A stretch of DNA of 64,000 bases from Linnemannia schmuckeri (taxonomy: Eukaryota; Mortierellomycota; Mortierellomycetes; Mortierellales; Mortierellaceae), in contig JANATG010000010.1 of the NCBI GenBank assembly GCA_029449235.1, forward strand, positions 1,302,001 through 1,366,000, given 5' to 3'. A model generated the notes under the pieces. That model saw nothing but the letters and a program-made list of their open reading frames with translations. It did no database searches and was not told the origin of the DNA. Both the position numbers and the translations under genes were made by a program. Positions 13,101 through 22,620 of this stretch are shown here, piece after piece (positions within the stretch are counted from its first letter, which is position 1; every line of letters starts with the position of its first letter).

Positions 13101-16100
13101 TTTCGCTCTCGACTCAAAGAATCGTTTTCAGGAGTTTGATGGAGTCTTCCGACTATGAAGATGACAGCGACGACGAACAACTCTCTGTTCCCGACTCTGC
13201 GGCTCTTTCTTCGTCCAAGGATGTATCAGACGACGGCTTGGGATCGGACGTGCAGAAAGCGGCCATCACCGTGTCAAACTTGTCGATGACCTTCCCACTC
13301 GAGTTCCAGATGACGTTGGAAGGCCCTATGGAGTATCCAGCGGCCGAGATCATCAGGGTAACACCTCTGGACAACAACAACTGCGGTATCGTTGAGGCGG
13401 GCCAGCAGCTCAAGCTGGTGGTGGAGCTCATTGATCCTCACTTGATTATCTCGGAGGACATCAAACTGTACATCCGGAACTTGAACTCCAAGCTCGGTCA
13501 GCAGCAGCGTGTCTTGATCAGTCTCGTGTCTGACAATCGGGAGCATCGGAAGCCTACTAAGAAGCAGGCCATCGAGGACGAACGGATCGACCCCCACCAC
13601 CACCAAAACAAATTAGAGGAACCCGCCGTGACGAACCTTACTGGCGGTTCACCTAATCTGGCACAGCCTTCGGGCGCGACTGAAGCAGACGCGAGTGCGC
13701 TACAACCTGTCATATTGCTACGAGGATGTAAGCGTATCGACTCTGGTGATGCATCTGGCGGTCGGTATGAGCTAGACCTTGGACAACAGGACATGGGATC
13801 AGCGAACGTGCTTCGCAAACTGATCTTAGAGAACCCTGGATATGATAGAGTTTCGTACAGGATCAAGACAATTTCGGCATTGGATAAAAACTGGATCAAG
13901 ATTAGTCGATCGGACGGAACGCTTGAGCCACCTTCGGAGGACCAGCTGTCGGCCGGATCGTCTTCTGTCCACACGATCACACTGGGCTTTGTCACCAATG
14001 TCCGGAACGTCTTTTCCACGTATTTGCTGATCGAGAACGTGGACAACCCTGGTGACACTAAGACGATTCGAGTGACGATGGAGGTGGTTGCACGACAGAA
14101 CCTTCGGCGGGTGACTAAGGGCAACGAAGCGAACAATAGAGTCTTTGACGTGTTTGTAAACGGAATCGACCAGAAGAACTCGTCGACAATCGACATGAAA
14201 AATCTCTTTTATGGGTCCGAGTACACCGCCAGGAGCATGGTCGTTTACAACCGAGAAAGTGTCCCCATGGAGTTTACCGTAAGTTTTGAAATTCTTTCTC
14301 GATCTCTGGTACCATTTCATTGACGATTCATGTAGTAACGTATTTTTATGATTGATCATTTCAATACTAGTTCAAATCGAACTTGTCGCCTTCGGATACA
14401 ACCGAAATATTGTTCTCGACATCACGAACGTCCGCAAAGTTGTTCAAGACGTTGACTGTTCCCTCGGAAAACCATGTCCGCGTCTACATCCGCTTCTTTC
14501 CTCGCCCGTCGGCAGCCATTCAGGCGGCAATTGACAACGGAGAGAGCCGAGACCCAGATGAGATGGAGCTCAAGACCGTTGAGATTTACATCAACTGCCG
14601 ACTTGTTAAAGATTACCAGCAGGTCGTTCTCCTCACTGCAGAGTGCTATATGCCTGCAGTCCGCGTCGACTGGCAAGACTCCGTTTCATTCGTTGGTAAG
14701 GCTAACTGCTAATGGGAGGCAAAGAATACTCTGTTCCTAAGTTATTCGTTGTGATTGCTTGTGACTAACCGACAATCAATACTGACATTGTATAGGGCGC
14801 TTCTCCCGTGAGTCGTCTGGATCGGCCGAGAATACAGATGAATGGAAGATATCTTTCAAGGAGGATTACCGGATCCTGGGTATCTCTAACTTGCTCCAAA
14901 TCCCTCTCGAATACGAGATTGTGAACGACACGATGTATTTCAACCTTGAGTATCCAGAGCCGGACAAGGTAGTCGATGGGTTGGACAAGCACGAGATCCG
15001 CGTCGTCCCTAACGCCAAAGCTCTCCTCCGAAATGTAGAGAACTTTAGAAGGGTAAGCTGTTTGTATCAAATGCTCCTATTCTACCTTTTAAAGGGATTT
15101 CGCATTTCAGAGTTATTAACACATCACTGTTTAATATTGTAGGAGAAATACGTTCAGGAAAACATCACCATTTACAACCGCAACCGACCTCTGGAGAACT
15201 ATTGGATTCCGCTTCGGCTCAGTTTTGGAAATGTCTCGAACTTCCAGCTGTCTTCTGGGTACAAGAGCTCGTATGCCTTCAGTATGATTGAGCAACACGT
15301 TGTCAACTTTCTCAGCAACTTTAACTCGCATGCAGTCCTCGTCAACATGGGCAGCAGTTGTTTCCCTGGAGCAGTCTCGACAACAGGTGCAGGCAATGGA
15401 CTGCTTTCGGGCACAAGCAGCAGTTTTAGTTTGGCATCTATTGGACTCGGACCTGACCGTAATTCCAACCCTGGATCGACTCATTCGTCTCCTTTGTTGC
15501 TGAGCAGCGGCCTGACGACACTTATTTCGCCGCCAAACTCTGGCCCTGTTGCTGGCATGCTGGGTCTGGGACGAAGCACGTCGCCTCTGGCAGCAACTAC
15601 TTCAGGCTTTCACCAACCTTCCCACCATCCCCATTACCAGAGCGCAGAGGCACAAGAAACGCAACGCAAGCTGATCGACCTCGAGTTCCAATACCACTAC
15701 GTAGTCGATCAATTGGTCTACTACAGTACGATCAAGACGGGGGAAAACTTTTTCCAGTTGGCTAGTCTACTGTTTTGCAGTCTGCTAGGCAACCGAATTT
15801 TCCAGATTTGGTCACCAGCATATCTCAAGGATCCTCGCGCAACATCAACGGCGTCTACGAGCGGTGGCTCGGGATCAGGATCAGGATCAGGATCAGGAGC
15901 CGGCAATAGTACGGCTGTTCCTGGGGCCCAATCGGGACTGGGTGGAAATGGAAGAGGCGGTGGGCCGGAGAACGAGGAGCATGGTGACAGAATGCCCTAT
16001 CAGACTGGAGCGAATGGATTTACTATGCAGAGTCATAGCGGGAACTACCACCACCAGCATAATGTACAGCAGCAACAGCATCAACAGCCTCACCCCTTAT

Positions 16101-16267
16101 ACCGCGCGCAAGGGGATGATGGCAACGAGGAGACGTCGCTTCGAGTGTGGCCGCAGTCGTTGAGGAGGTGGGTGGAGGCATTGGATTACTTTGTCTCATT
16201 CTTCCCGTACCACGCACGACAATTGGAAACACTCAAGGCCTTGCACCACAGTCTTATCTTGACGTAG
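4109..16267 (+). CDS. Giant ASH/MSP-like beta-sandwich repeat protein (about 3,658 aa)
   Basis: Eight exons join in phase: 4109-4214, 4432-4740, 5227-7986, 8081-9763, 9867-14278, 14371-14695, 14796-15052 and 15143-16267. Each intron has GT and AG ends. The start at 4109 (MNPSVPQDAS) gives a short Asn/Ser-rich exon whose phase fits exon 2; an ATG at 4383 lies inside intron 1. Units resembling ASH/MSP (Ig-like) domains recur along the protein, with motifs such as LDFGDTDVGALKSLPIKLMN, FLDFGNVVVGGISLRTITIS, INFGNMDKGEKRTKTIVIQN and VDFGTCSVGYKTESKRITVT. The pattern is hydrophobic-x-FG-x(4)-G-x(7)-N, followed by a P-rich 'PPKSSTELKLDIYP' type strand. Disordered Ser/Asp-rich linkers separate the units. 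No membrane segment, CH domain or IQ motif was seen. ASH repeats are known from ASPM, SPD-2/CEP192, Hydin and TMEM131-type proteins, where they bind partners at centrosomes, cilia or coats. Which branch this belongs to is not decided; a scaffold role is inferred. Confidence 0.85.
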
Positions 16268-16444
16268 TAGTAAAATGTTAAGATTGAAAAAGAGGGGAGT
16301 CATGTACTTTTAGTAAACAAAATTAAATCTTCCATGAGTGAAAAAGACGAGACTCTGCTACATGCATAGCGAATGAAGTTTGTACAAATTTTAATAAAAT
16401 ATTGAAAAAAAAATACATATATGAATCTAATTGAAGCGAACGCC
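16268..16444. terminator. Convergent 3' ends of the ASH and SAP genes
   Basis: A 177-bp gap separates the plus-strand stop at 16267 and the minus-strand stop at 16445. It is AT-rich, with AATAAAATATT near 16391-16401 on the plus strand that could serve as the poly(A) signal of the upstream gene. The two 3' UTRs probably overlap. Confidence 0.45.
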
Positions 16445-18181
16445 CTATCGACGATGGTGGTTGGATTGAACAATGCTTTCAGCGAGGGCAAGGACAGTTC
16501 CAGCGCCCGAGGTAGCCAATCCCAAAGTGTGGGGCACATAACGGAATATATCTGAGATGTACTTGCACCCACTCCACATTTTTGCCCCCACGGGCAATGG
16601 AGTTCCGAGAAGAGATTTGAAACCCACGGAGTGGCCCAAGAAGTATGTCAGAGCAAACTTGAAGACAAAGTAGGATAGGCCGGAGGTTGTGTGCTTCGAG
16701 AGGAGGCCTGTTAGAGATTGTTTGTTTGATGAGGAGGAACGGGAGGTGTCGACGTTGAAGAGTTGGCTGAGGAGGGTTGGGAGGAGGAAGAATGTACCGT
16801 AGTAAGAGAAGAAAGGTTGCAGGAAATTAGGCCAGTTTGTAAGGAAGCTTAGGCATGATCCTTCCGATGTGTTCTAGAGCAGGAAATAAATGTAATGTTC
16901 ATGTTAATTTTTTTTTTTTTGCGCTGATCCGTTGTTTGCAAGAGATGAGTGAAGGAAGGGAGAAAGAGAATCTGTTGGATTATGTTTACCTTGAGGTGAA
17001 CGTAGGCCTGGGAGATGAAGACGGCCAACTCCAACATCAGCGTCAACCAGACAAACCCGCGACTTGTCGAGCCCAGCTATTAACATATCATGAAAATTTA
17101 AACAGAATGTAAGTTGGCTATGTCAAACAGGTATCTACGAGGATGTAAACAAAGGAAAATCATTTCTCAAGGGCACACTTACATCCTGGAGCCATTTCCA
17201 TGGCTTGGGGGTGTGCTGACAGAAATTGTCAACAACATAGTTCTTGAACGCACAGATAGCCTGTGTGCCCCAACTGTGACCGTGGTCGTGCCTGTGGTGG
17301 TGTCGGTGATGCTTGCGGTGGCGATGATGACTTCCTTCTTCTTCGTCGTCCTCGTCGTCGTCGTGATGAAGACGGCGACTGCGAAGCAGGTGAGAGGAAG
17401 AGTGCTCGTCCTCGTGGTGTTGATGAGAGGATGAGTGTCCGCTGTCGTGACGTGAGAAGGACGAATGATCCTTCGACCCACGTCTTCCTCCACTGTTTAA
17501 GGAAGTCGAGTTGTAACTGTTGCTACCTTTTCTGCCACTGCCACCAGAAGTAGTGGCAGTAGTAGTAGGAACAGTTCTCTTACCTTGCGAAGAATTGCCA
17601 GTGGTAAACTTGGCATGCAATGTCTCCTCCAACTGTTTTGCCAAATCCTTGGCCTCATGAAGTTCCCCCTGCATGTGTTCCATAAACCCACGGACTTGTC
17701 GTTCTTCTAACTCTTCGTCCTCAGTTGGTGAGAGGGAATGTGAACCGCGGCGAGCGCCGCCAGAGGAGGAGCGGGATTCTTTGGTGACGACGGTACTGGT
17801 GGTCTTTTTGCGGGGGGACGAACGTCCTGATGCGGAGGTCGAGTTGTCTTTGGTGATGTAGGTTGTAGTGGTGGTCGTGGTTGTGGTACCATCGGGGCTG
17901 TCTTCGCGAATTAGGGCTCGGAGGGTTGGGTCATTTGAGGTTGCAATGTGAGCCCTTTTTTAGTATTTGTCGGAGGATATGAGTAAGAACAAAAATGCAG
18001 GTGAGTTACTTTCTATCATATGGACATAGACTACTTCTTCTGACCCGCTTTTTTTTTTCTTTACGTCTTGTTGTCGCATCGTTTTTCAGAAGGATGAACT
18101 TACTTGATGCGCTCGACGATGTCTTCACGGACACCGTCTTCCGAGAGACCCAAGCTGGAGGCAAGTTCTATTCGGTCCTCC

Positions 18182-18221
<40 letters not shown>

Positions 18222-18362
18222 TTAGTTTTTTGTGTTTGGTAAGAAAGCTACTAAATTGTTGGATCGTGGGAAAGTATAGAGAGTGAGAGGTAGAGAGAAA
18301 AGAATGAAAGGATTACCTTTGAGGTCGGCCTTGCGGCGGCGTGAGAGGGGTACGACAGACAT
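16445..18362 (-). CDS. SAP-domain protein with C-terminal membrane segments
   Basis: Five exons on the minus strand join in phase: 18362-18317, 18167-18104, 17954-17183, 17076-16990 and 16873-16445, giving about 465 residues. The first two exons encode a SAP-type helix-extension-helix near residues 7-40 (LSRRRKADLKELASSLGLS, then REDIVERIKAHI), a motif usually binding DNA/RNA. A Ser/Thr-rich linker, a short helical acidic segment and a His/Asp/Arg-rich stretch (clusters of HH, RH and DD around exon 3) follow. The C-terminal third is hydrophobic: FVWLTLMLELAVFISQAYVHL, FFSYYGTFFLLPTLL, SYFVFKFALTYFLGHSVGF and a Gly/Ala-rich segment, so two to four membrane passes are likely. A SAP motif on a membrane protein suggests a nuclear-envelope or ER protein contacting nucleic acid; this is inference. 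I do not recognise a named orthologue. Confidence 0.75.
18183..18219. repeat. A37 homopolymer inside intron 1 of the SAP gene
   Basis: 37 consecutive A on the plus strand, so T37 on the transcribed sense. It lies 15 bp upstream of the 3' splice site at 18167, in the place of the polypyrimidine tract. A second A28 run is at 18457-18484, upstream of the gene. Lengths of such runs are unreliable in assemblies. Confidence 0.9.
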
Positions 18363-18795
18363 AATGTGCTGAAAGAGCGGTGATGTGAAAATAGTGAAGA
18401 TGGAAAGATGGGCGAAGAAAAGTGAAGAAAAGAACAAAAAGACGAGAAGGACAATCAAAAAAAAAAAAAAAAAAAAAAAAAAAAGAAAAGATGGTGACCT
18501 TGTCGCGAAAGAAAGGACGAGCGATAAATTTTTTTAGCCTTGTCGCGTCCAATTCGCAATGTTTCAGCGCGAGATCCAAAAATGACAGAGTTGGAAGGAA
18601 AAAATCAAGAGTGCTGACTTTCGGTAAGTGAGAATTCCCCTCACAAACAACCCTGAAGAGGGAGGGCTGCTTTCTTGCTCTTTCTTTCTTTGTCACCTGG
18701 GAGTTTCGTCATAATGTGTTGATGAATAAAAGTGTACAGTTTATTTACAAGTGTATATATGTTTCAATAACTTTCTCTACTTCGGTGCACCCCAC
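18363..18795. other. Region between the deacetylase 3' end and the SAP gene start
   Basis: Both flanking genes are on the minus strand, so this 430-bp region holds the promoter and leader of the SAP gene and the 3' region of the deacetylase. A minus-strand AATAAA (TTTATT near 18740 on the plus strand) lies about 55 bp after the deacetylase stop and is a fair poly(A) signal. An A28 run is at 18457-18484. No gene is supported here. Confidence 0.5.
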
Positions 18796-19866
18796 TTAGG
18801 GTGTGCAGGCGGTAGGTGGATTGGCGACAGGGGCTTGGAAGGTCTGGTACCAGTTCCTGGGATCAGTGTCACCAAGGCACTCGGCAACAGTGACGAGCTT
18901 GTAACCAAGGCCCTTAACATAGGTAATCGACCAAGGGGTCAACTGGGTCACAGTGCGCTCATAGGTGTCGTGCATCAACTGCATGTGGTTGGCGCCCTTG
19001 GGGTGGGCGTTGACAACATTGGTGACATTAGCTTGTTCCAAACGAGCGAGCTCGGCATCTGAAAGCCTATGAGGGGTGTTATTGTCATCGATATCGGCGT
19101 CTCCAGTGGCAATGTCCCAGGTGGCAATGACGTAGCCCAAACCAGTCAACGTCGTCTGGACCTTGACATCGTTGGCGCTTCCGGGGGCAAAAGTGCCATC
19201 ACCATATGGGGGGCGCATGTAGCGAGGGACGACTCCGATGAGCTCGAGGAGGGCCTGTTCGACACGACGCATCTGTGTGGTGATCTGGGCGGGAGTTTGG
19301 GTGGTCAGTGCGACGTGGGACCAAGTGTGGGACGCAATCTGATGGCCAGAGTTGTAGGCACGACGAATGGCCGCACGGACGGTAGGGTCGTAGATGCATC
19401 CGTTGTTGTTTCCGTTGACAAAGAAGGTGGCCTTGACTTGTTCGCGGTCCAGAATATCGAGGAGTTGGTTGGTATAGGTTGAGGGACCGTCATCGTAGGA
19501 GATGGAGTAGGTTCCAGGGACAACACAGTTGGTGTAGACACGGCCGGCGGTGGTGGCAGGGGCGGGTGCTGGGCCTGTCAGGGTGTAGTAGGGCAGAAGG
19601 GTTCCGTTGACCATGGTGCCATTGTGCAATGGTGGAGGGGCAGGTGTAGGGGAGGGGGTGGGGGCACCGGAGGGTCTTACTGGGGCGGTGGTGATGACAG
19701 GAGGGGCGTTTCCTCCGGTGACGTTACCCGAGATACCGCTGGCATTGTTGCGGCTGCGGATTCCAAAGTAGACGCCAACGGCGACACCGGCAATGACGAC
19801 GAGGGAGATGGCACTGATGAGGACCTTGTTCTTAGTCTGCATTCCCTTCTTCTTTTCGAGAGACAT
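18796..19866 (-). CDS. Membrane-anchored CE4 polysaccharide deacetylase (chitin deacetylase)
   Basis: A single-exon 356-residue protein. A short basic N-terminus precedes a hydrophobic segment at residues 15-36 (VLISAISLVVIAGVAVGVYF), which acts as a type II signal anchor. A Pro/Thr/Ser-rich linker (residues 45-105) follows, then a NodB/CE4 domain. CE4 enzymes remove N-acetyl groups from chitin with a divalent metal. The motifs are present: SYDDGP (123-128, catalytic base and metal Asp), SHTWSH (179-184, metal His pair), RPPYG (218-222), a WDIATGD segment and QLMHDT near the C-terminus carrying the final His. The enzyme should face the cell wall and make chitosan, a major wall polymer in Mucoromycota. 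All active-site motifs are intact. The substrate is inferred from the family. Confidence 0.92.
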   Translation of the reverse strand: MSLEKKKGMQTKNKVLISAISLVVIAGVAVGVYFGIRSRNNASGISGNVTGGNAPPVITTAPVRPSGAPTPSPTPAPPPLHNGTMVNGTLLPYYTLTGPAPAPATTAGRVYTNCVVPGTYSISYDDGPSTYTNQLLDILDREQVKATFFVNGNNNGCIYDPTVRAAIRRAYNSGHQIASHTWSHVALTTQTPAQITTQMRRVEQALLELIGVVPRYMRPPYGDGTFAPGSANDVKVQTTLTGLGYVIATWDIATGDADIDDNNTPHRLSDAELARLEQANVTNVVNAHPKGANHMQLMHDTYERTVTQLTPWSITYVKGLGYKLVTVAECLGDTDPRNWYQTFQAPVANPPTACTP

Positions 19867-20057
19867 AGTTGTTATGATATGACGAAGGATTTGATAATTA
19901 GGTGGTTTGTTGTTGTTGCTGCTACGCGGTTTTTGATGTAGTTGTTATAGATGGTGAGAGGAATTGGAGCTGTTGTTTGATGTTTGTTGCTAGGTATCGA
20001 TGCTTGCTTGGGTAGCTTGATGAAGGGAAAAAAAATACCGAGGGGTATGTAACGATA

Positions 20058-20065
20058 TTTATATA
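20058..20065 (-). promoter_or_regulatory. TATA box of the deacetylase gene
   Basis: TATATAAA on the minus strand, about 190 bp upstream of the ATG at 19866. It is embedded in an AT-rich patch and is the only clear TATA match near this start. Confidence 0.5.
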
Positions 20066-21989
20066 AGTGTCAAAACGACGAAGAATGTTTACCGAGAATT
20101 TTTTTTTTGTTGAGCGATGGTGGCCACCAAAATGTGAGAGCACAGTAATACTGTGATCCAGGTCCTCTTCCATCTTTCAGTACTGACGATGAAGGACGCG
20201 CAGCTTCACCCCCTACTACTCTCTTTCCCTCTCTTGCTTGCTTTTGACTGTTGTTATTAGTCAACTCTAAATTTTATTTTTAGAGAGGGGCAGAAGACAA
20301 GGGATTGAAAAAGGGTACGAGTGAACAAAGAAATTTATTCTGGCGGCTGTGTGGCACGGCCTTTGGGTGGCACTGTCAGCGGAGGGAATGTGCGACAGGC
20401 TGCGACAACACAGACGAGAGAAATAGTCAGCCAGGAACGACCAAGGAGGAATAGGGGACATTCTAGAACGTCGAGCGCAGGATATATTCCTAGACGGAGT
20501 ATTGCAATGGCGAAGTCAAGAGTCGAGAGAGTGAGAGAGAGCAACGGGGCAGTACAAGGCGTGATGTGTACAGTGTGCATGTGTGTGGCTGGTGTTACTT
20601 TTGTCGTCGCTTTTTGCCCTTTTGGGCTGTGAGGGGTGTTTATCGCGTTTTAGCATCCCATGCTCGTCTGCTTTATTTCCATTTGCTGAACGAACAAGGC
20701 AGGAGAAGGGCACAATTACCCGAGTGAGAAAAAATAAGCTGGTTGCATGCAACGCAAGAAGCCCAAGTAATTTTTGTCAAGTACCTCCCTCGTTTTCTGA
20801 GTAAATCTTGCGCATCTTTTGACTGGCGTTCAAAGGGAAGAAAAAAATGGAGTCCAGTCATGAGATTCGGACAGTTCGACGAGTTCTTTTTGTCGCACCA
20901 AAGGCTATGTTGGGTTTTCCAAAGGTACAGCCTGCTGGCCTTTGCGTTTTGACTTTTTGCTCTCGTGTATACGTGTACACTCACACGCACAAGGAAAAAA
21001 AGATGGAACGCAATGGCATTCGGCGTTATGCATATACTGTACCTGCGCCTTTTCTCCATATTCCATGTACATGTAGACCTAAGACTTGTCTCTTCGCCGA
21101 CTCGAAACAAGAGTGTTCCGTGAAGAGCAGCGAAGCAGGCCATTTCTCATTTAGAGTAAGAAGAATTACCCGGGTGGGCTAAGCGTTGACCCTGATGTTG
21201 CGTGGTTGAGCCAGCCACCTTTATCGTCGGACTAGATAATACAAGAAAAAAGAGATCGTGCTTGGTGACGGGAGAGAAATACGATTCACCGCCTCTTCTC
21301 TCTTTTCTCCTCTCTCGTCATGCCTTTCTCTTGCTCGTTCAATCCCCCCTGTTTTCATTCTCCCTCTTACCTTTGCTTGCTTGACGTTGTTTGTCATCAA
21401 CAGAACGTGAGAAATCTTAATGCACAGCCATGAGGACGTTACTGTTCACTGCAGTCTTTTTCTCCTCTCGCTCTCTCTCTCTTGACGCGATTACATAGAA
21501 AGCCTAATGAGCAAATGGCCATTCCACCATGTTCCTGTCTTTCGTTTTCTACCGATAACAAGCTCTAGTTGTGGTAGAAGTAAGCTTCGTGTTTTTTCTT
21601 TGTTTAGCCTGGCCGTTTAATTTGTATGATAAATACGCAATGGATCGACAACGACAATCACTGCTTGTTGCCAGAGGGAGTGATCTGTAAACTCCTCGAA
21701 GTTGTCTGATCAGTTTTTATTAGGGGCTAATGGTGCTTGTTTGTCTTGGAATAATCAAAAGTAGACTAAACCAGCGTGACGGAAGGCCATGAAGACAACT
21801 AACTGATGGTTGCCATCCAGGCACCCCGTGTACGTGAAACGATCACATAAAAATTCTTAATTCTTTGCGTTGTACTACTCACATAGCGGGAAGAATGATC
21901 GCGTGGCATTTCATTGTGAAACGTCATAGACGACAGAATGATGTCGCATCATTGATAGATGGTAGATATTACACGACAAATAGCTAATC

Positions 21990-22104
21990 CTCGACTACGA
22001 CCTCAACTACGACTTCGACTACGACCTCGACTACGAACTTGGTTACGAACTCAGCTACGGCCTCGACTACGGACTTCGGCTATGAACTCAGCTATGGCCT
22101 CGAG
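21990..22104. repeat. Degenerate 12-bp minisatellite (CTCGACTACGAC)
   Basis: About nine to ten imperfect units of CTCGACTACGAC and its variants (CTCAACTACGAC, CTTGGTTACGAA, CTCAGCTACGGC, CTCAGCTATGGC). The unit length is 12, so one plus-strand frame is open and reads LDYDLNYDFDYDLDYELGYE. There is no start, splice site or neighbouring exon to make it a gene. Confidence 0.85.
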
Positions 22105-22503
22105 GGGACCGGGTGAGTGCATATGATAACTAAGGAACATGTAACCATTCTTTAACGGCAACTGGACATTCCTGCCCGTTGGTCTGGCTCTGACACGCGA
22201 GTCCCCTCTCCGCTCCCATTGGCAATTGCGATAGACCATTCACTATGGATGTTCACTTTCTTCTCTCCGTGCAAATTTTAATTTCTTTCTCACTTCTTTT
22301 TTTTTTTTTTTTGAGCATTACAAGCTACTGACACCCCCGTCTCTTCTCCTTCTCCCTCCCTTCTTCTCTCCTTCCTCTCTTCCCCCCTCGTCACCCTTTG
22401 CCATCACTTACTTCTCCATCCTTTCACACTCTCGAGCACACACACGCACTCCTCTAATCCGTTCTCTATCTTTCTTATCTCCAACACTTACACCCTCAAG
22501 AGA

Positions 22504-22554
22504 ATGCGTCGCCGCATGGTCCCAACTCCCAATTCAACTTCACCTTCCACCTAA
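22504..22554 (+). other. Possible upstream ORF in the leader of the WD40 gene
   Basis: A 16-residue open frame (MRRRMVPTPNSTSPST, stop TAA) ends 66 bp before the main ATG at 22621. It contains two ATGs in frame. If the transcript starts upstream of it, it could reduce translation of the main frame. The transcription start is unknown, so this is only a candidate. Confidence 0.3.
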
Positions 22555-22620
22555 TTCATCCCTTCTTTACCCTTCCTCACTGTCTAAACACATAACCACT
22601 GCATCACATTCAAGCCCGCC

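Larger units (their letters stand above)
19867..22620. other. Intergenic region between divergent genes (2.75 kb)
   Basis: This holds the promoter of the deacetylase (left, minus) and of the WD40 gene (right, plus). It contains a 12-bp minisatellite at 21990-22104 and, on the plus strand, a pyrimidine-rich leader at about 22320-22600. Open frames of up to 156 codons (20673-21143 minus) show no recognisable domain, signal peptide or splice context, and I do not support them as genes. Confidence 0.5.

Noticed and set aside
20673..21143. 156-codon minus-strand frame in the intergenic region
   Set aside because: No domain, signal peptide, promoter or codon bias; the amino-acid composition looks random.
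21990..22104. Tyr/Asp/Leu repeat protein
   Set aside because: A 12-bp tandem repeat opens a frame by chance. There is no start codon, splice context or conserved flanking exon.
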